Origin: an uncultured Mitsuokella sp.
GTDB lineage: Bacteria; Bacillota; Negativicutes; Selenomonadales; Selenomonadaceae
Assembly (NCBI GenBank): GCA_900770895.1
Contig: CAAGMF010000059.1
Coordinates: forward strand, 1-18,980
Length of the DNA: 18,980 nucleotides
Direction of reading: 5' to 3'
A program made the position numbers and the translations under genes. The notes under the pieces were generated by a model. That model did not search any database, was not told where the DNA came from, and saw only the letters and a list, made by a program, of their open reading frames with translations. Below, in pieces: positions 7,358 through 14,616 of the stretch; within the stretch, counting starts at the first letter, position 1; each line of letters starts with the position of its first letter.

Positions 7358-7403
7358 GAAAACGAGCCTATCGCAGCCGGAAGGCTGTGATAGGCTCGTT
7401 TTC
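7358..7403 (+). terminator. Terminator of ptsHI
   Basis: A 21-bp stem, GAAAACGAGCCTATCGCAGCC (7358-7378) with GGCTGTGATAGGCTCGTTTTC (7383-7403), containing a single G-U pair and closed by a GGAA loop. It begins 18 nt after the ptsI stop. The U-run falls within the 3' arm. Confidence 0.9.
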
Positions 7404-7420
7404 GTGTGCGGGAAATTTAA

Positions 7421-7500
7421 TTGAAGTACTTCAAATGTACTTCAAAGTCACTTCAATAACAACTTCAAATTAACTTCAATAAGTTATTGAAGTACTTCTG
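7421..7500. repeat. Phased ACTTCAA repeat array flanked by palindromes
   Basis: The heptamer ACTTCAA begins at 7428, 7439, 7450, 7462 and 7473, so the copies are 11, 11, 12 and 11 bp apart. The first copy forms the right half of the perfect 14-bp palindrome TTGAAGTACTTCAA (7421-7434). The array closes with a near-copy, TTGAAGTACTTCTG (7487-7500). The spacing is close to one helical turn, so all copies would face the same side of the DNA. It lies in the spacer between two convergent genes, beyond the ptsI terminator, so it is not in an obvious promoter. The nature of the array (protein-binding cluster or expanded intergenic repeat) is unknown. Confidence 0.7.
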
Positions 7501-7543
7501 AATGGCGAAAAGGTAGTTGTTGGCTCGGAAATCGTCTGTGGCA

Positions 7544-7577
7544 GCAAAAAGCCCCGACGGTTGTCGGGGCCTTTTGC
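7544..7577 (-). terminator. Terminator of the FliD-like gene
   Basis: A GC-rich stem, GCCCCGAC / GTCGGGGC (7551-7558 / 7563-7570), with loop GGTT, extended by GCAAAA / TTTTGC. Read on the minus strand it is followed by TTTTTGC and lies about 15 nt after the stop codon. The A/T arms make it potentially bidirectional. Confidence 0.88.
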
Positions 7578-7591
7578 GGTACTGATATGAC

Positions 7592-8566
7592 TCAGAACAT
7601 GAGGTCGATCAGATTGCCGGCTGTCGTATAGGTGTTTATGTTGCTGAGGACGCTGCCTGAATATATCGAGGCCGCCTCGAGCTCGTCACCGATCATGCTC
7701 TGCATGGAGGGGAAAAGCTTGTCGGCCTGCGACAGGGCGAGGTCGGCATGGCTTTCGGCTTTGCCGGTCAGTCCGTTCGAGCCGAGGGCATTCTGGACGC
7801 GGTCGCCGTTCTCGACGAGGGCATTCGCCAGCGTCTCGGTATCGACAGCCAGCTTGCCGGTCGTGCTGTCGACGCTGATGCCTATACCGCTGTACACGCT
7901 CGATCGATACGTCGTATCGCTGAAGGTGGAGGCCAGTGTCTTCATGCGGTTGCTGACATCGGAATTCTTGCTCGTGTAGCTGATGGCTTCATTGTAGTCG
8001 TCGACGAGGCTCTGGACATTGTCCAGGGCAGACTGCAGCGAGTCGCTGTAGGTCACCGTCCCGTCCGCTGAGGTCGTGATGTCGTCAGCGGAGAAGGAGT
8101 AGTTCATCTGAGCTACGGTCGAGGCCGAGTCCTTCAGATCGTTCATGGTCGATTTCAGCTGTGTATCGAACGTCTTCTTCGTCGCATTGTACGAGCTTAC
8201 GAGGCTCGAGGCACCGCTCGTGATACTTGTGAGCGTGCTGAGATCGGAGCTTGACGAGGCGGAGCTCGTATAGCTGGACCAGAGCTTGTTCAGCGAGCTC
8301 TGAGCGGAGCTTGTCTTACTGGTGCTCTTGCCCGTAGCGGTATTGAAGCTCGAGACGAGGTTGGACAGCGTGGCGACTTTGGCCTGAGCCGCTGAGAGCG
8401 AGCTCGTCTTCGAGCTCGAGGTAGAGCTGGAGCTCGTCGTGCTCGAGCTGCTCGTGCTCTGAGTGGAGTCCGTGGAGCTCGTGCTGCTGGAACTGGCTGT
8501 CGAAGCCTTTTCCGTCATCTTGTAAAGGGTGTAAGTGTTGTTGGCCAGCGCAGATATGGTTGACAT
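7592..8566 (-). CDS. Ser-rich protein with FliD-like C-terminal region
   Basis: A 324-aa protein with no signal peptide and no membrane segment. Residues about 21-57 are almost entirely Ser and Thr. Residues about 58-150 are Ser-rich and helical. Residues about 175-270 resemble the C-terminal region of the flagellar filament cap FliD (HAP2): LQSALDNVQSLVDDYNEAI, then GIGISVDSTTGKLAVDTETL and NALVENGDRVQNALG. The short C-terminal helix (GSVLSNINTYTTAGNLIDLMF) also has a flagellin/hook-protein character. AGGAGG lies 8 nt before the ATG. At 324 aa it is shorter than typical FliD, and no other flagellar gene is in the window. It may be a secondary cap-like or surface protein exported by the flagellar apparatus, or a divergent relative with another role. 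Confidence 0.65.
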   Translation of the reverse strand: MSTISALANNTYTLYKMTEKASTASSSSTSSTDSTQSTSSSSTTSSSSTSSSKTSSLSAAQAKVATLSNLVSSFNTATGKSTSKTSSAQSSLNKLWSSYTSSASSSSDLSTLTSITSGASSLVSSYNATKKTFDTQLKSTMNDLKDSASTVAQMNYSFSADDITTSADGTVTYSDSLQSALDNVQSLVDDYNEAISYTSKNSDVSNRMKTLASTFSDTTYRSSVYSGIGISVDSTTGKLAVDTETLANALVENGDRVQNALGSNGLTGKAESHADLALSQADKLFPSMQSMIGDELEAASIYSGSVLSNINTYTTAGNLIDLMF

Positions 8567-8671
8567 AGTGAAAACCTCCTTTCTTTGGCAGGAACCATCC
8601 GTGATTCCTTTAGTGGAGATACACTCTCCCTATACATGATATCGTTATTTCCGCCTGCTGGGATAAATAAT

Positions 8672-8700
8672 TTTATACGGACCATCAGATGTGGTATGAT
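8672..8700 (+). promoter_or_regulatory. Putative promoter of the xpaC-telA-PBP operon
   Basis: A -35 box TTTATA (8672-8677) and a -10 box TATGAT (8695-8700) are separated by 17 bp. TGG directly before the -10 gives an extended -10. Transcription would start near 8707, about 30 nt before the ATG. The rest of the 8567-8736 spacer holds a small hairpin (GGAACCATCCGTGATTCC, 8591-8608), which would lie in the leader of the opposite-strand FliD-like gene. Confidence 0.6.
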
Positions 8701-8736
8701 ATATATGATTGATACTTTAGAAGGCAGGTGAAGGCG

Positions 8737-9795
8737 ATGAATTATTACCGGCTCATAGGAGCGGTGGCTCTGCTGGCAGGACTGGCCTGGGGCGGGTACA
8801 GCCTCGCCGCGGGCCAGTCATCGGGCCTCGTATATATAGCTCTGGGCATCGGCGCAGGGCTGGCGGCTCTCTATATGGAGAGGAAACGGACTGATCGGCC
8901 GCAGCATGTATTGTCAGTCACCGAGCTGACCGAGGTAGGACCGGAGCAGTCGGCACAGTTGCAGGGGCTTTGGCAGAAGGCGCTGCATGATTATGAGCGT
9001 CTCGAGGCAGCTCGTTCGCAGCTGCGCAATCCGGCACTGCAGGCGCAGATCGCGCGCATGCAGCGGGCGGCAGACAAGCTCCTGGACTACCTGGGGCAGC
9101 ATCCGCGGCGCTTGCCGGCTGCACGGCGTTTCGTGGACTATTATCAGGATCGGGCGGCCAATCTGACGGAGCAGTATATCGAGCTCGAGCGCACCGGCCT
9201 CCATACGGAGAAGATGCAGGATCTGCGGCAGCGGCTCGAGAGCACGCTCGCGGCCTGTGATGAGGCCTACGCCCAGCAGATGGAGCAGGTCGTCTCGGCC
9301 CAGATGCTCGATATGGATGCCGAGCTCTCCGTCATGGAGCAGTCACTGGCAGCGGATGGCATAAAGGATGACAGTCCGACGACGGCAGAGGCATCGAGCG
9401 ACGGAACGGAGACTGTTCGTTCAGCGATGGATGATGCGGCCCGGGCGAACTACGGTCCGACATCGGCTATGCGGCAGCGGGGGCCGCACGGCATCCGCGC
9501 CCGGCGCTATCATCCGACGGAGTGGCGCGCCAGCGTACCAGAGGAGGAGCGTCATCGCGTCATCGGGGAAAAGGTCGTGCTCGCAGCACTGGCGATATTG
9601 CTGGGTGGTTTCGGCGCCCATAAGTTCTTCCAGGGACGCATGAAGAAGGGGCTGCTGTACGCGGCTTTCTGCTGGACGCCGATCCCATGGGTGATCGGCT
9701 TCGTCGAGGGAATCCGGTACCTCATGATGAATGTCGATGATTTCTATAATGATGAATATCTGGAATACGGATCAGGCAGCCGTCGCGGACGGTGA
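8737..9795 (+). CDS. XpaC-family membrane protein with C-terminal TM2 domain
   Basis: A 352-aa protein. Two N-terminal transmembrane segments (about 6-25 and 29-48) are followed by a helical region, about 65-205, that fits the XpaC family ('5-bromo-4-chloroindolyl phosphate hydrolysis protein'). It includes ARSQLRNPALQAQIARMQRA and ARRFVDYYQDRAANLTEQYI. A disordered stretch (about 210-270) leads to a TM2 domain (about 277-342) with LLGGFGAHKFFQGRMKKGLL and PWVIGFVEGIRYL. AGGTGA lies 5 nt before the ATG; an in-frame GTG at 8728 overlaps that ribosome site and is less likely. XpaC and TelA genes are commonly paired in Firmicutes, as they are here, 8 nt apart. The XpaC-TM2 fusion suggests a membrane partner for TelA. 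The biochemical function of XpaC is not established. Confidence 0.8.
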   Translation: MNYYRLIGAVALLAGLAWGGYSLAAGQSSGLVYIALGIGAGLAALYMERKRTDRPQHVLSVTELTEVGPEQSAQLQGLWQKALHDYERLEAARSQLRNPALQAQIARMQRAADKLLDYLGQHPRRLPAARRFVDYYQDRAANLTEQYIELERTGLHTEKMQDLRQRLESTLAACDEAYAQQMEQVVSAQMLDMDAELSVMEQSLAADGIKDDSPTTAEASSDGTETVRSAMDDAARANYGPTSAMRQRGPHGIRARRYHPTEWRASVPEEERHRVIGEKVVLAALAILLGGFGAHKFFQGRMKKGLLYAAFCWTPIPWVIGFVEGIRYLMMNVDDFYNDEYLEYGSGSRRGR

Positions 9796-9803
9796 AGGAG
9801 TGA

Positions 9804-11036
9804 ATGGAAGAAGTGGCAGATGTAAATCTAGATGACCTCCTGGCAAAGCGGAACGGCGGGAAAGCTGATGCAGAGGCAGAGGCTCCGAAACTGGACCGCA
9901 CCGAGGCAATCGAGCAGCAGCGGGAAACGCAGCTGGCGCTCGATGAGGTGACGGACGCGCTGGCGCAGATGACGCCTGAGGAGAAACGCCAGGTGGCTGA
10001 AATACGCGATAGCATCGATCTGACGGATTCGACGGGAATCGTCAGCTTCGGTGCGGCGGCTCAGCAGAAGCTGGCCCAGTTCTCGGAGAATGTACTGCGC
10101 GAGGTGCGCAGCAAGGACAGCGGCGAGGTCGGCCAGCTGCTCCAGACGCTCATGAACGATGTGCGCACGTATGAGGACAGCCAGAAAGAGCGCGATGGCA
10201 GCTTCCTGCATAAATTGCCGCTCGTCGGCAAGCTCATGAACAAGGCGCAGTCGGTCAAGGATGGCTATGACAAGCTTTCAACGCAGGTGGATGAGGTCGA
10301 GGCCGGGCTGGAGCAGGCCCGGCTCAAGATGATGAAGGACATCGCGCTGTTCGATCATCTCTTTGCGGAGAATCTGAGCTATTTCAAGAAGCTGCAGCTC
10401 TACATCGAGGCTGGCGAGCAGAAACTGCATGAGCTCCAGACGGAGACATTGCCGCGGCTGCGCGCGCAGGCAGCCAGCTCGGACAATCCGATGGCAGCCC
10501 AGGTCGTGGCCGACTATGAGCAGAGCGTGAACCGCTTTGAGAAAAAGGTACATGACCTGAAGCTCAGCAAGACGATCGCGATACAGACGGCGCCGCAGAT
10601 CCGTCTGCTCCAGAATAATGACAAGGAGCTCATAGACCGCGTGCAGACGGCCATCTATAATACGATACCGCTCTGGAAGAATCAGCTCGTCATCGCTCTC
10701 GGCCTCGCAAGCCAGCGCGAAGTGCTGCGCCTGAATCAGGCGGTCAGTCGTACGACGAACGAGCTGCTGCGGCGCAATGCGGAGATGCTGCGTCAGAATA
10801 CGGCGGAGACGGCGCAGGAGAATGAGCGCAGCATCGTGGACATCGAGACGGTATCCAAGGTGAATGAGGAGCTCATCGCCACGCTCGAGGATACGGTAAA
10901 GATACAGGATGAGGGCCGGGCGAAGCGGCAGGCGGCCGAACAGGAACTCGCGAATATCGAGGATCGCCTGCGGGGGGCGTTGCTCGAGCGCGTACAGCGG
11001 GAACGGGGGCAGGCAGTGCAGAGGCAGGATCAATGA
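9804..11036 (+). CDS. TelA/YceH-family toxic anion resistance protein
   Basis: A largely alpha-helical cytoplasmic protein of 410 aa matching the TelA family, named for tellurite resistance. Recognisable stretches are KLPLVGKLMNKAQSVKDGYD, then LTKIAIQTAP-like LSKTIAIQTAPQIRLLQNND and NTIPLWKNQLVIALGLASQR. The C-terminal third is predicted coiled coil. AAGGAG precedes the ATG by only 3 nt, so initiation may depend on coupling to the upstream gene; a GTG at 9813 is an alternative start. Its stop overlaps the penicillin-binding protein start by 4 bp. TelA proteins are linked with envelope stress and with resistance to tellurite and some antimicrobials. Direct coupling to a transpeptidase here points to a role in wall synthesis. 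Confidence 0.88.
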   Translation: MEEVADVNLDDLLAKRNGGKADAEAEAPKLDRTEAIEQQRETQLALDEVTDALAQMTPEEKRQVAEIRDSIDLTDSTGIVSFGAAAQQKLAQFSENVLREVRSKDSGEVGQLLQTLMNDVRTYEDSQKERDGSFLHKLPLVGKLMNKAQSVKDGYDKLSTQVDEVEAGLEQARLKMMKDIALFDHLFAENLSYFKKLQLYIEAGEQKLHELQTETLPRLRAQAASSDNPMAAQVVADYEQSVNRFEKKVHDLKLSKTIAIQTAPQIRLLQNNDKELIDRVQTAIYNTIPLWKNQLVIALGLASQREVLRLNQAVSRTTNELLRRNAEMLRQNTAETAQENERSIVDIETVSKVNEELIATLEDTVKIQDEGRAKRQAAEQELANIEDRLRGALLERVQRERGQAVQRQDQ

Positions 11037-13126
11037 GCAAAGACAAGGAGAAAGGTGCGGAAAAAGACAGCCGCATCCGCTCGATCGAGGAACTGCGTGA
11101 GGAGCATAAGAGGCGCTTGCAGGCGCAAGCGGAGCCGGAGCGCCGTCGCAAAAGGCGCGGCCGCCGTGCGATACTGCAGCATCATATCGGCATGACAGCA
11201 GTCGTGCTGCTGGCGCTGTTCGGGGTGCTGGTGCTGCGCTATGGCTGGCTGCAGCTCTGGCGCGGCAACGAGCTGGCAGAGCGCATCCAGCATCAGGTCG
11301 GTAATGACTATGCCATCCAGTCGCTGCGTGGCGCGATACTCGACCGCAACGAACGCGAGCTGGCCGTGAGTACCATGACGAAGTCGCTCTATGTGGATCC
11401 GGCCAACGTCAAGGATGCCGATGCACTGGCCGCCGGCCTGTCGCCGCTCATCGGCGTGAGCGAGAATGAGATCAAAGATGATATCGCCGTCGGCGGACGC
11501 TTTGTCTGGATCAAGCGTCGGCTGGACCAGCCTGAGTACGAGGCGGTCCGTAAGTTCATCGATGACAATAAATATTCGCAGTGCCTGGCTTTCCAGAATG
11601 AGGCGAAGCGCTTTTATCCGAATGATGTGCTGGCTGCCAATGTCCTGGGATTCGTGGGGACAGAGGACAAGGGCCTCGACGGTGTTGAGCAATCACTGGA
11701 CAGTCTGCTGAAGGGCGAAGTCAAGAAGACGAATCTGACGACGGATGGCTATGCCCGGCCGATCATGGATTCCATATTCTCGAGCAAGCGCCGCTATCAG
11801 GGCGACTATTGCAAATCCGTCGTCCTGACGCTCGATAGCTCGATCCAGTTCATCGTCGAGCAGGAGCTCGATAAAGCAGTAGCGGAGACGAGCCCGAAGG
11901 CAATCACCTGTGTCGTCATGGACCCGAAGACCGGCGACGTGCTGGCCATGGCCTCACGCCCCTCCTATAATCCGAACAAGTTCTGGGAATACAAGCCGGA
12001 GATGTGGAAGAACCGTGCCGTCTCGTTCATCTATGAGCCGGGCTCGACTTTCAAATCGGTCGTGGCCGGGGCGGCTCTGCAGGAAAAGGCGGTCACGCCG
12101 AATCAGGTATTCGTCGACCCCGGCTATGTCATGGTCTCGGGGCGCCGCATCCAGAACTGGAACGGCGAGAGCTTCAGCACGGTGACATTCACCGATGTGG
12201 TCAAGAATTCGCTGAATACGGGCTTTGCCCAGGTCGGACTGCGGCTCGGAGCTGAGAAGCTGACCGAATATGCCAAGAAATTCGGCTTCGGCAAGCCGAC
12301 AGGCATCGACCTGCCGGGCGAGGAGAGCGGCATCCTGTTCGACCCGGAGAATATGCGCGACTCGGATATCGCCACGATGGCTATCGGCCAGAGTATCGCG
12401 GTGACACCGCTGCAACTCGTGACGGCCATGTCGGCCATCGCCAATGACGGCGTGCTGCTGCAGCCGCATATCGTGAAAGAGATACGCAATCCGGATGGCT
12501 CTGTATACGATAAGCGTGAGCGCACGGAGGTGCGCCGCGCCCTCGAGTCGGCCACGGATAAGACATTGGTCGGCCTGCTCGAGCAGGTCGTGGCCTCGGG
12601 CGGCGGCAAGAAGGCGGCAGTCAAGGGCTATCGCATCGCGGGCAAGACCGGCACCGCGCAGAAGATACGGCCGGACGGTGCGGGCTATATGGAGGGGCAC
12701 TATATCGCGTCGTTCTGTGGTTTTGCCCCCGTGGAGGATCCGCAGGTCGTCGTGCTGGTCATGATCGATGACCCGGGCATCGGCAATTTCTATGGCGGTC
12801 AGATAGCGGCGCCAGTGGCGGGGCGCATTTTCAACCAGCTGTTCCGCTACCTGCATATCGAGCCGTCGAGCGATCCCTTTGCCGGACTGGAGTCAAAGAA
12901 CAAGAAGCGCGAGGTAAAGCCGCCGGACTATAATGGGGCCGTGCCGCAGGGAAAGGTCGTCGTGCCTGACTTCAGCGGCAAGAGCTTGCGGCAGTCCGCC
13001 CAGCTGGCGGCCAGCCGCGGCCTGGAGTTCGTGTCGGAGGGATCCGGCTTCGCCGTGCAGCAAAGCATCGCCTACAACACGCTGGTCGACAGCGGGACCG
13101 AGATCAAGGTCTATTTCCAGCCCTGA
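11033..13126 (+). CDS. Class B penicillin-binding protein (FtsI/SpoVD-like transpeptidase with PASTA domain)
   Basis: A D,D-transpeptidase that cross-links peptidoglycan, anchored in the membrane with its catalytic domain outside. Of 697 aa, about 1-48 is a long, highly charged cytoplasmic tail. About 51-70 is the single transmembrane segment. The PBP dimerisation domain follows (about 95-240: LRGAILDRNERELAVS...). The transpeptidase has S338-T-F-K341 in YEPGSTFKSV, S393-L-N395 as the SxN motif and K538-T-G-T541. One C-terminal PASTA domain spans 641-697 (VVVPDFSGKSLRQSAQLAAS). The ATGA overlap with telA indicates translational coupling. Genes of this type usually lie in the division/wall (dcw) cluster; here it ends an xpaC-telA operon, so it may be a second, specialised PBP. 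The long basic tail could be where TelA or a division partner docks (inference). Confidence 0.93.
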   Translation: MSKDKEKGAEKDSRIRSIEELREEHKRRLQAQAEPERRRKRRGRRAILQHHIGMTAVVLLALFGVLVLRYGWLQLWRGNELAERIQHQVGNDYAIQSLRGAILDRNERELAVSTMTKSLYVDPANVKDADALAAGLSPLIGVSENEIKDDIAVGGRFVWIKRRLDQPEYEAVRKFIDDNKYSQCLAFQNEAKRFYPNDVLAANVLGFVGTEDKGLDGVEQSLDSLLKGEVKKTNLTTDGYARPIMDSIFSSKRRYQGDYCKSVVLTLDSSIQFIVEQELDKAVAETSPKAITCVVMDPKTGDVLAMASRPSYNPNKFWEYKPEMWKNRAVSFIYEPGSTFKSVVAGAALQEKAVTPNQVFVDPGYVMVSGRRIQNWNGESFSTVTFTDVVKNSLNTGFAQVGLRLGAEKLTEYAKKFGFGKPTGIDLPGEESGILFDPENMRDSDIATMAIGQSIAVTPLQLVTAMSAIANDGVLLQPHIVKEIRNPDGSVYDKRERTEVRRALESATDKTLVGLLEQVVASGGGKKAAVKGYRIAGKTGTAQKIRPDGAGYMEGHYIASFCGFAPVEDPQVVVLVMIDDPGIGNFYGGQIAAPVAGRIFNQLFRYLHIEPSSDPFAGLESKNKKREVKPPDYNGAVPQGKVVVPDFSGKSLRQSAQLAASRGLEFVSEGSGFAVQQSIAYNTLVDSGTEIKVYFQP

Positions 13127-13163
13127 AAAAATTTCCTGGTGCTGAAAGAATCAAATAATGACA

Positions 13164-13202
13164 GAATCATGGCCGCAGGCTATCGGAGCCTGCGGCTCAT
13201 TC
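13164..13202 (+). terminator. Terminator of the xpaC-telA-PBP operon
   Basis: Stem GCCGCAGGCT / AGCCTGCGGC (13172-13181 / 13187-13196) with loop ATCGG, extended imperfectly by GAATCATG / TCATTC. It is followed by TCATTCTATATAG, a poor U-run, so termination may be incomplete. Confidence 0.65.
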
Positions 13203-13221
13203 TATATAGTGATGATGAGTG

Positions 13222-13239
13222 ATGTTGCAGCTGCAACAT
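13222..13239. promoter_or_regulatory. Perfect 18-bp palindrome, putative Crp/Fnr-family operator
   Basis: ATGTTGCAGCTGCAACAT is a perfect palindrome. Its core GTTGC-N4-GCAAC recurs upstream of nrfH at 18422-18435. Its centre (13230.5) is 29.5 bp before the first base of the TATAAT, or about -41.5 from the expected transcript start. That is where class II Crp/Fnr activators overlap the -35 position. The gene just downstream encodes such a regulator, so autoregulation is likely (inference). Confidence 0.75.
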
Positions 13240-13259
13240 AATCTTTTTTCGGAATTGGG

Positions 13260-13265
13260 TATAAT
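13260..13265 (+). promoter_or_regulatory. -10 box of the regulator/ccm operon promoter
   Basis: A perfect TATAAT. The 22 nt between the palindrome and this box contain no -35 hexamer, which fits an activator-dependent promoter. Transcription should start near 13272. That is inside or before the in-frame ATG at 13271, and therefore argues for the later GTG start of the regulator gene. Confidence 0.75.
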
Positions 13266-13303
13266 GATTTATGGTAAACTACGTTCAAACAGGAGGGAAA
13301 ACG

Positions 13304-13987
13304 GTGCAGGATGCATATAGATTATCGGAACTGGCCATATTTCATGACCTGACTCCGCAGGAAATCACTCAGTTCCTGGAGCAGATGGAGGCCAGGATAG
13401 AGCAGTATGAGCATGGGGCGCGGCTGCTGCGTGCCTATACGAGCAATTCGAACATCGGATTCGTCCTGAAGGGCGAGGGGCAGGTCGTCGTCGAGGACTG
13501 TCTGGGCAATGAATCCGTGGGACACCGGATCAAGCGCGGCTCGATGCTCGGAGCCAGCACGGCGATACTGGCCCCGATTACGCTGCCGATCGATATCGAG
13601 GCTCTGACTGCTATGGATGTACTCTGGATCGAGTACGACTGGCTGGTCACGAAAGGACCGCGGCTCGGGCGCATCCACGGCATCGTGATGCGGAATATCC
13701 TCGAGGCGTTCTGCCGGCGCAATGTGCGCATGATGCAGAAACTGGAGATCATCTCGCAAAAGGGAATACGGGAGCGCGTCATCCTGTACCTCATGCAGCA
13801 GGAGCTGCTGCAGCCGGGACTCCATCGCATCGAGGTGCCGGGGCGCATCCAGCTGGCTCGCGAGCTCGAGTGCAATCGCAGTGCTCTGACGCGCGAGATC
13901 AGCCTCATGCAGAAAGATGGACTGCTCACCGTGGGTGAGGGCTGGATGAGCCTCAATCATGAGAAGATTTCTGAGGGACGCAGATGA
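13304..13987 (+). CDS. Crp/Fnr-family transcriptional regulator
   Basis: A 227-aa two-domain regulator. The N-terminal part (about 10-115) has the cyclic-nucleotide-binding-like beta barrel (GFVLKGEGQVVVEDCLGNES, RGSMLGAS). A long dimerisation helix runs about 120-150. The C-terminal winged helix (about 155-225) has the HTH RIQLARELECNRSALTREIS. Cysteines are at 66, 137 and 190 only. There is no FNR-type N-terminal cysteine cluster, so a [4Fe-4S] oxygen sensor of the FNR kind is not indicated. The signal is unknown; haem, nitrite/NO or a redox signal are possibilities. The GTG at 13304 has AGGAGG 7 nt upstream, whereas the ATG at 13271 falls at the transcript start. The recognition helix reads N-R-S-A-L-T-R, with Ser where CRP and FNR have Glu. 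Its stop overlaps ccmA by 4 bp. Confidence 0.9.
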   Translation: MQDAYRLSELAIFHDLTPQEITQFLEQMEARIEQYEHGARLLRAYTSNSNIGFVLKGEGQVVVEDCLGNESVGHRIKRGSMLGASTAILAPITLPIDIEALTAMDVLWIEYDWLVTKGPRLGRIHGIVMRNILEAFCRRNVRMMQKLEIISQKGIRERVILYLMQQELLQPGLHRIEVPGRIQLARELECNRSALTREISLMQKDGLLTVGEGWMSLNHEKISEGRR

Positions 13988-14616
13988 TAGAGATCGTATT
14001 TACGGATGTCGGCATGGCTTTCGGTGCACATCAGCTCTGGCAGCATCTCGATGCCGCTATTTCCGGCGGCGTGACTGCTGTCACCGGCGCCAATGGCAGT
14101 GGCAAATCGACGTTCCTGCGGCTCGCGGCCCGGCTGCTGCGGCCGTCTGCGGGAGAGGTAGTGACCCGGCAGGACGGGCAGCTGCTGACGGCTGCGGCCT
14201 ACAGCCAGCTCTGGGGGCTGGACGCGCCGGAGTGTCAATGCTATCCGGAGCTGACGGCAGTGGAGAATGTGCGTTTCGCGGGCAGCATGCGCGGGCGGAC
14301 GCTCGCTGACGATCGGATCGAGGAATGTCTGCAGCGGGTCGGATTGCCGCAGGCTGCGATCCGCGATGAACGCTACTATGTGCGCAGCTTCTCAACCGGC
14401 ATGCGCCAGCGGCTGAAGCTGGCGCTGCTGCTGGCCGTGGATCCGGCCGTCTGGCTGCTCGATGAGCCGGGAGCCAATCTCGATGCGTCCGGACGCGCGA
14501 TGGTGCTCGATATCGCCCGGACGGCTGCCCGGCAGGGCCACATTGTCCTCCTGGCGACGAATGAGGCAAAGGAGGCGGAGGCAGCTGATGAACTCATCAA
14601 TCTGGATCGCTTTTAA
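13984..14616 (+). CDS. ccmA: Cytochrome c maturation ABC transporter ATPase CcmA
   Basis: The ATP-binding subunit of the CcmABC(D) complex, which releases haem-loaded CcmE for cytochrome c assembly. At 210 aa it has the normal length. Walker A is GANGSGKST (35-43), the ABC signature region is FSTGMRQRLKLA (136-147), a slightly altered form of LSGGQ, and Walker B is VWLLDEPGANLD (156-167). Its ATG overlaps the regulator stop (ATGA), and its 3' end overlaps ccmB by 29 bp, so translation is coupled throughout. Identification as CcmA rather than a generic ABC ATPase rests on size and on the ccmB, ccmC, ccmE and ccmF genes that follow. Confidence 0.93.
   Translation: MIEIVFTDVGMAFGAHQLWQHLDAAISGGVTAVTGANGSGKSTFLRLAARLLRPSAGEVVTRQDGQLLTAAAYSQLWGLDAPECQCYPELTAVENVRFAGSMRGRTLADDRIEECLQRVGLPQAAIRDERYYVRSFSTGMRQRLKLALLLAVDPAVWLLDEPGANLDASGRAMVLDIARTAARQGHIVLLATNEAKEAEAADELINLDRF

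Noticed and set aside
8585..8620. Sigma-28-like promoter (TAAAG ... GCCAAAGA on the minus strand) for the FliD-like gene
   Set aside because: The spacing between the two parts is several bases too long and the -10 part matches poorly.
13271..13303. Upstream ATG start for the Crp/Fnr regulator
   Set aside because: The TATAAT at 13260-13265 puts the transcript start at about 13272, and no ribosome site precedes this ATG. The GTG at 13304 has AGGAGG at 7 nt.
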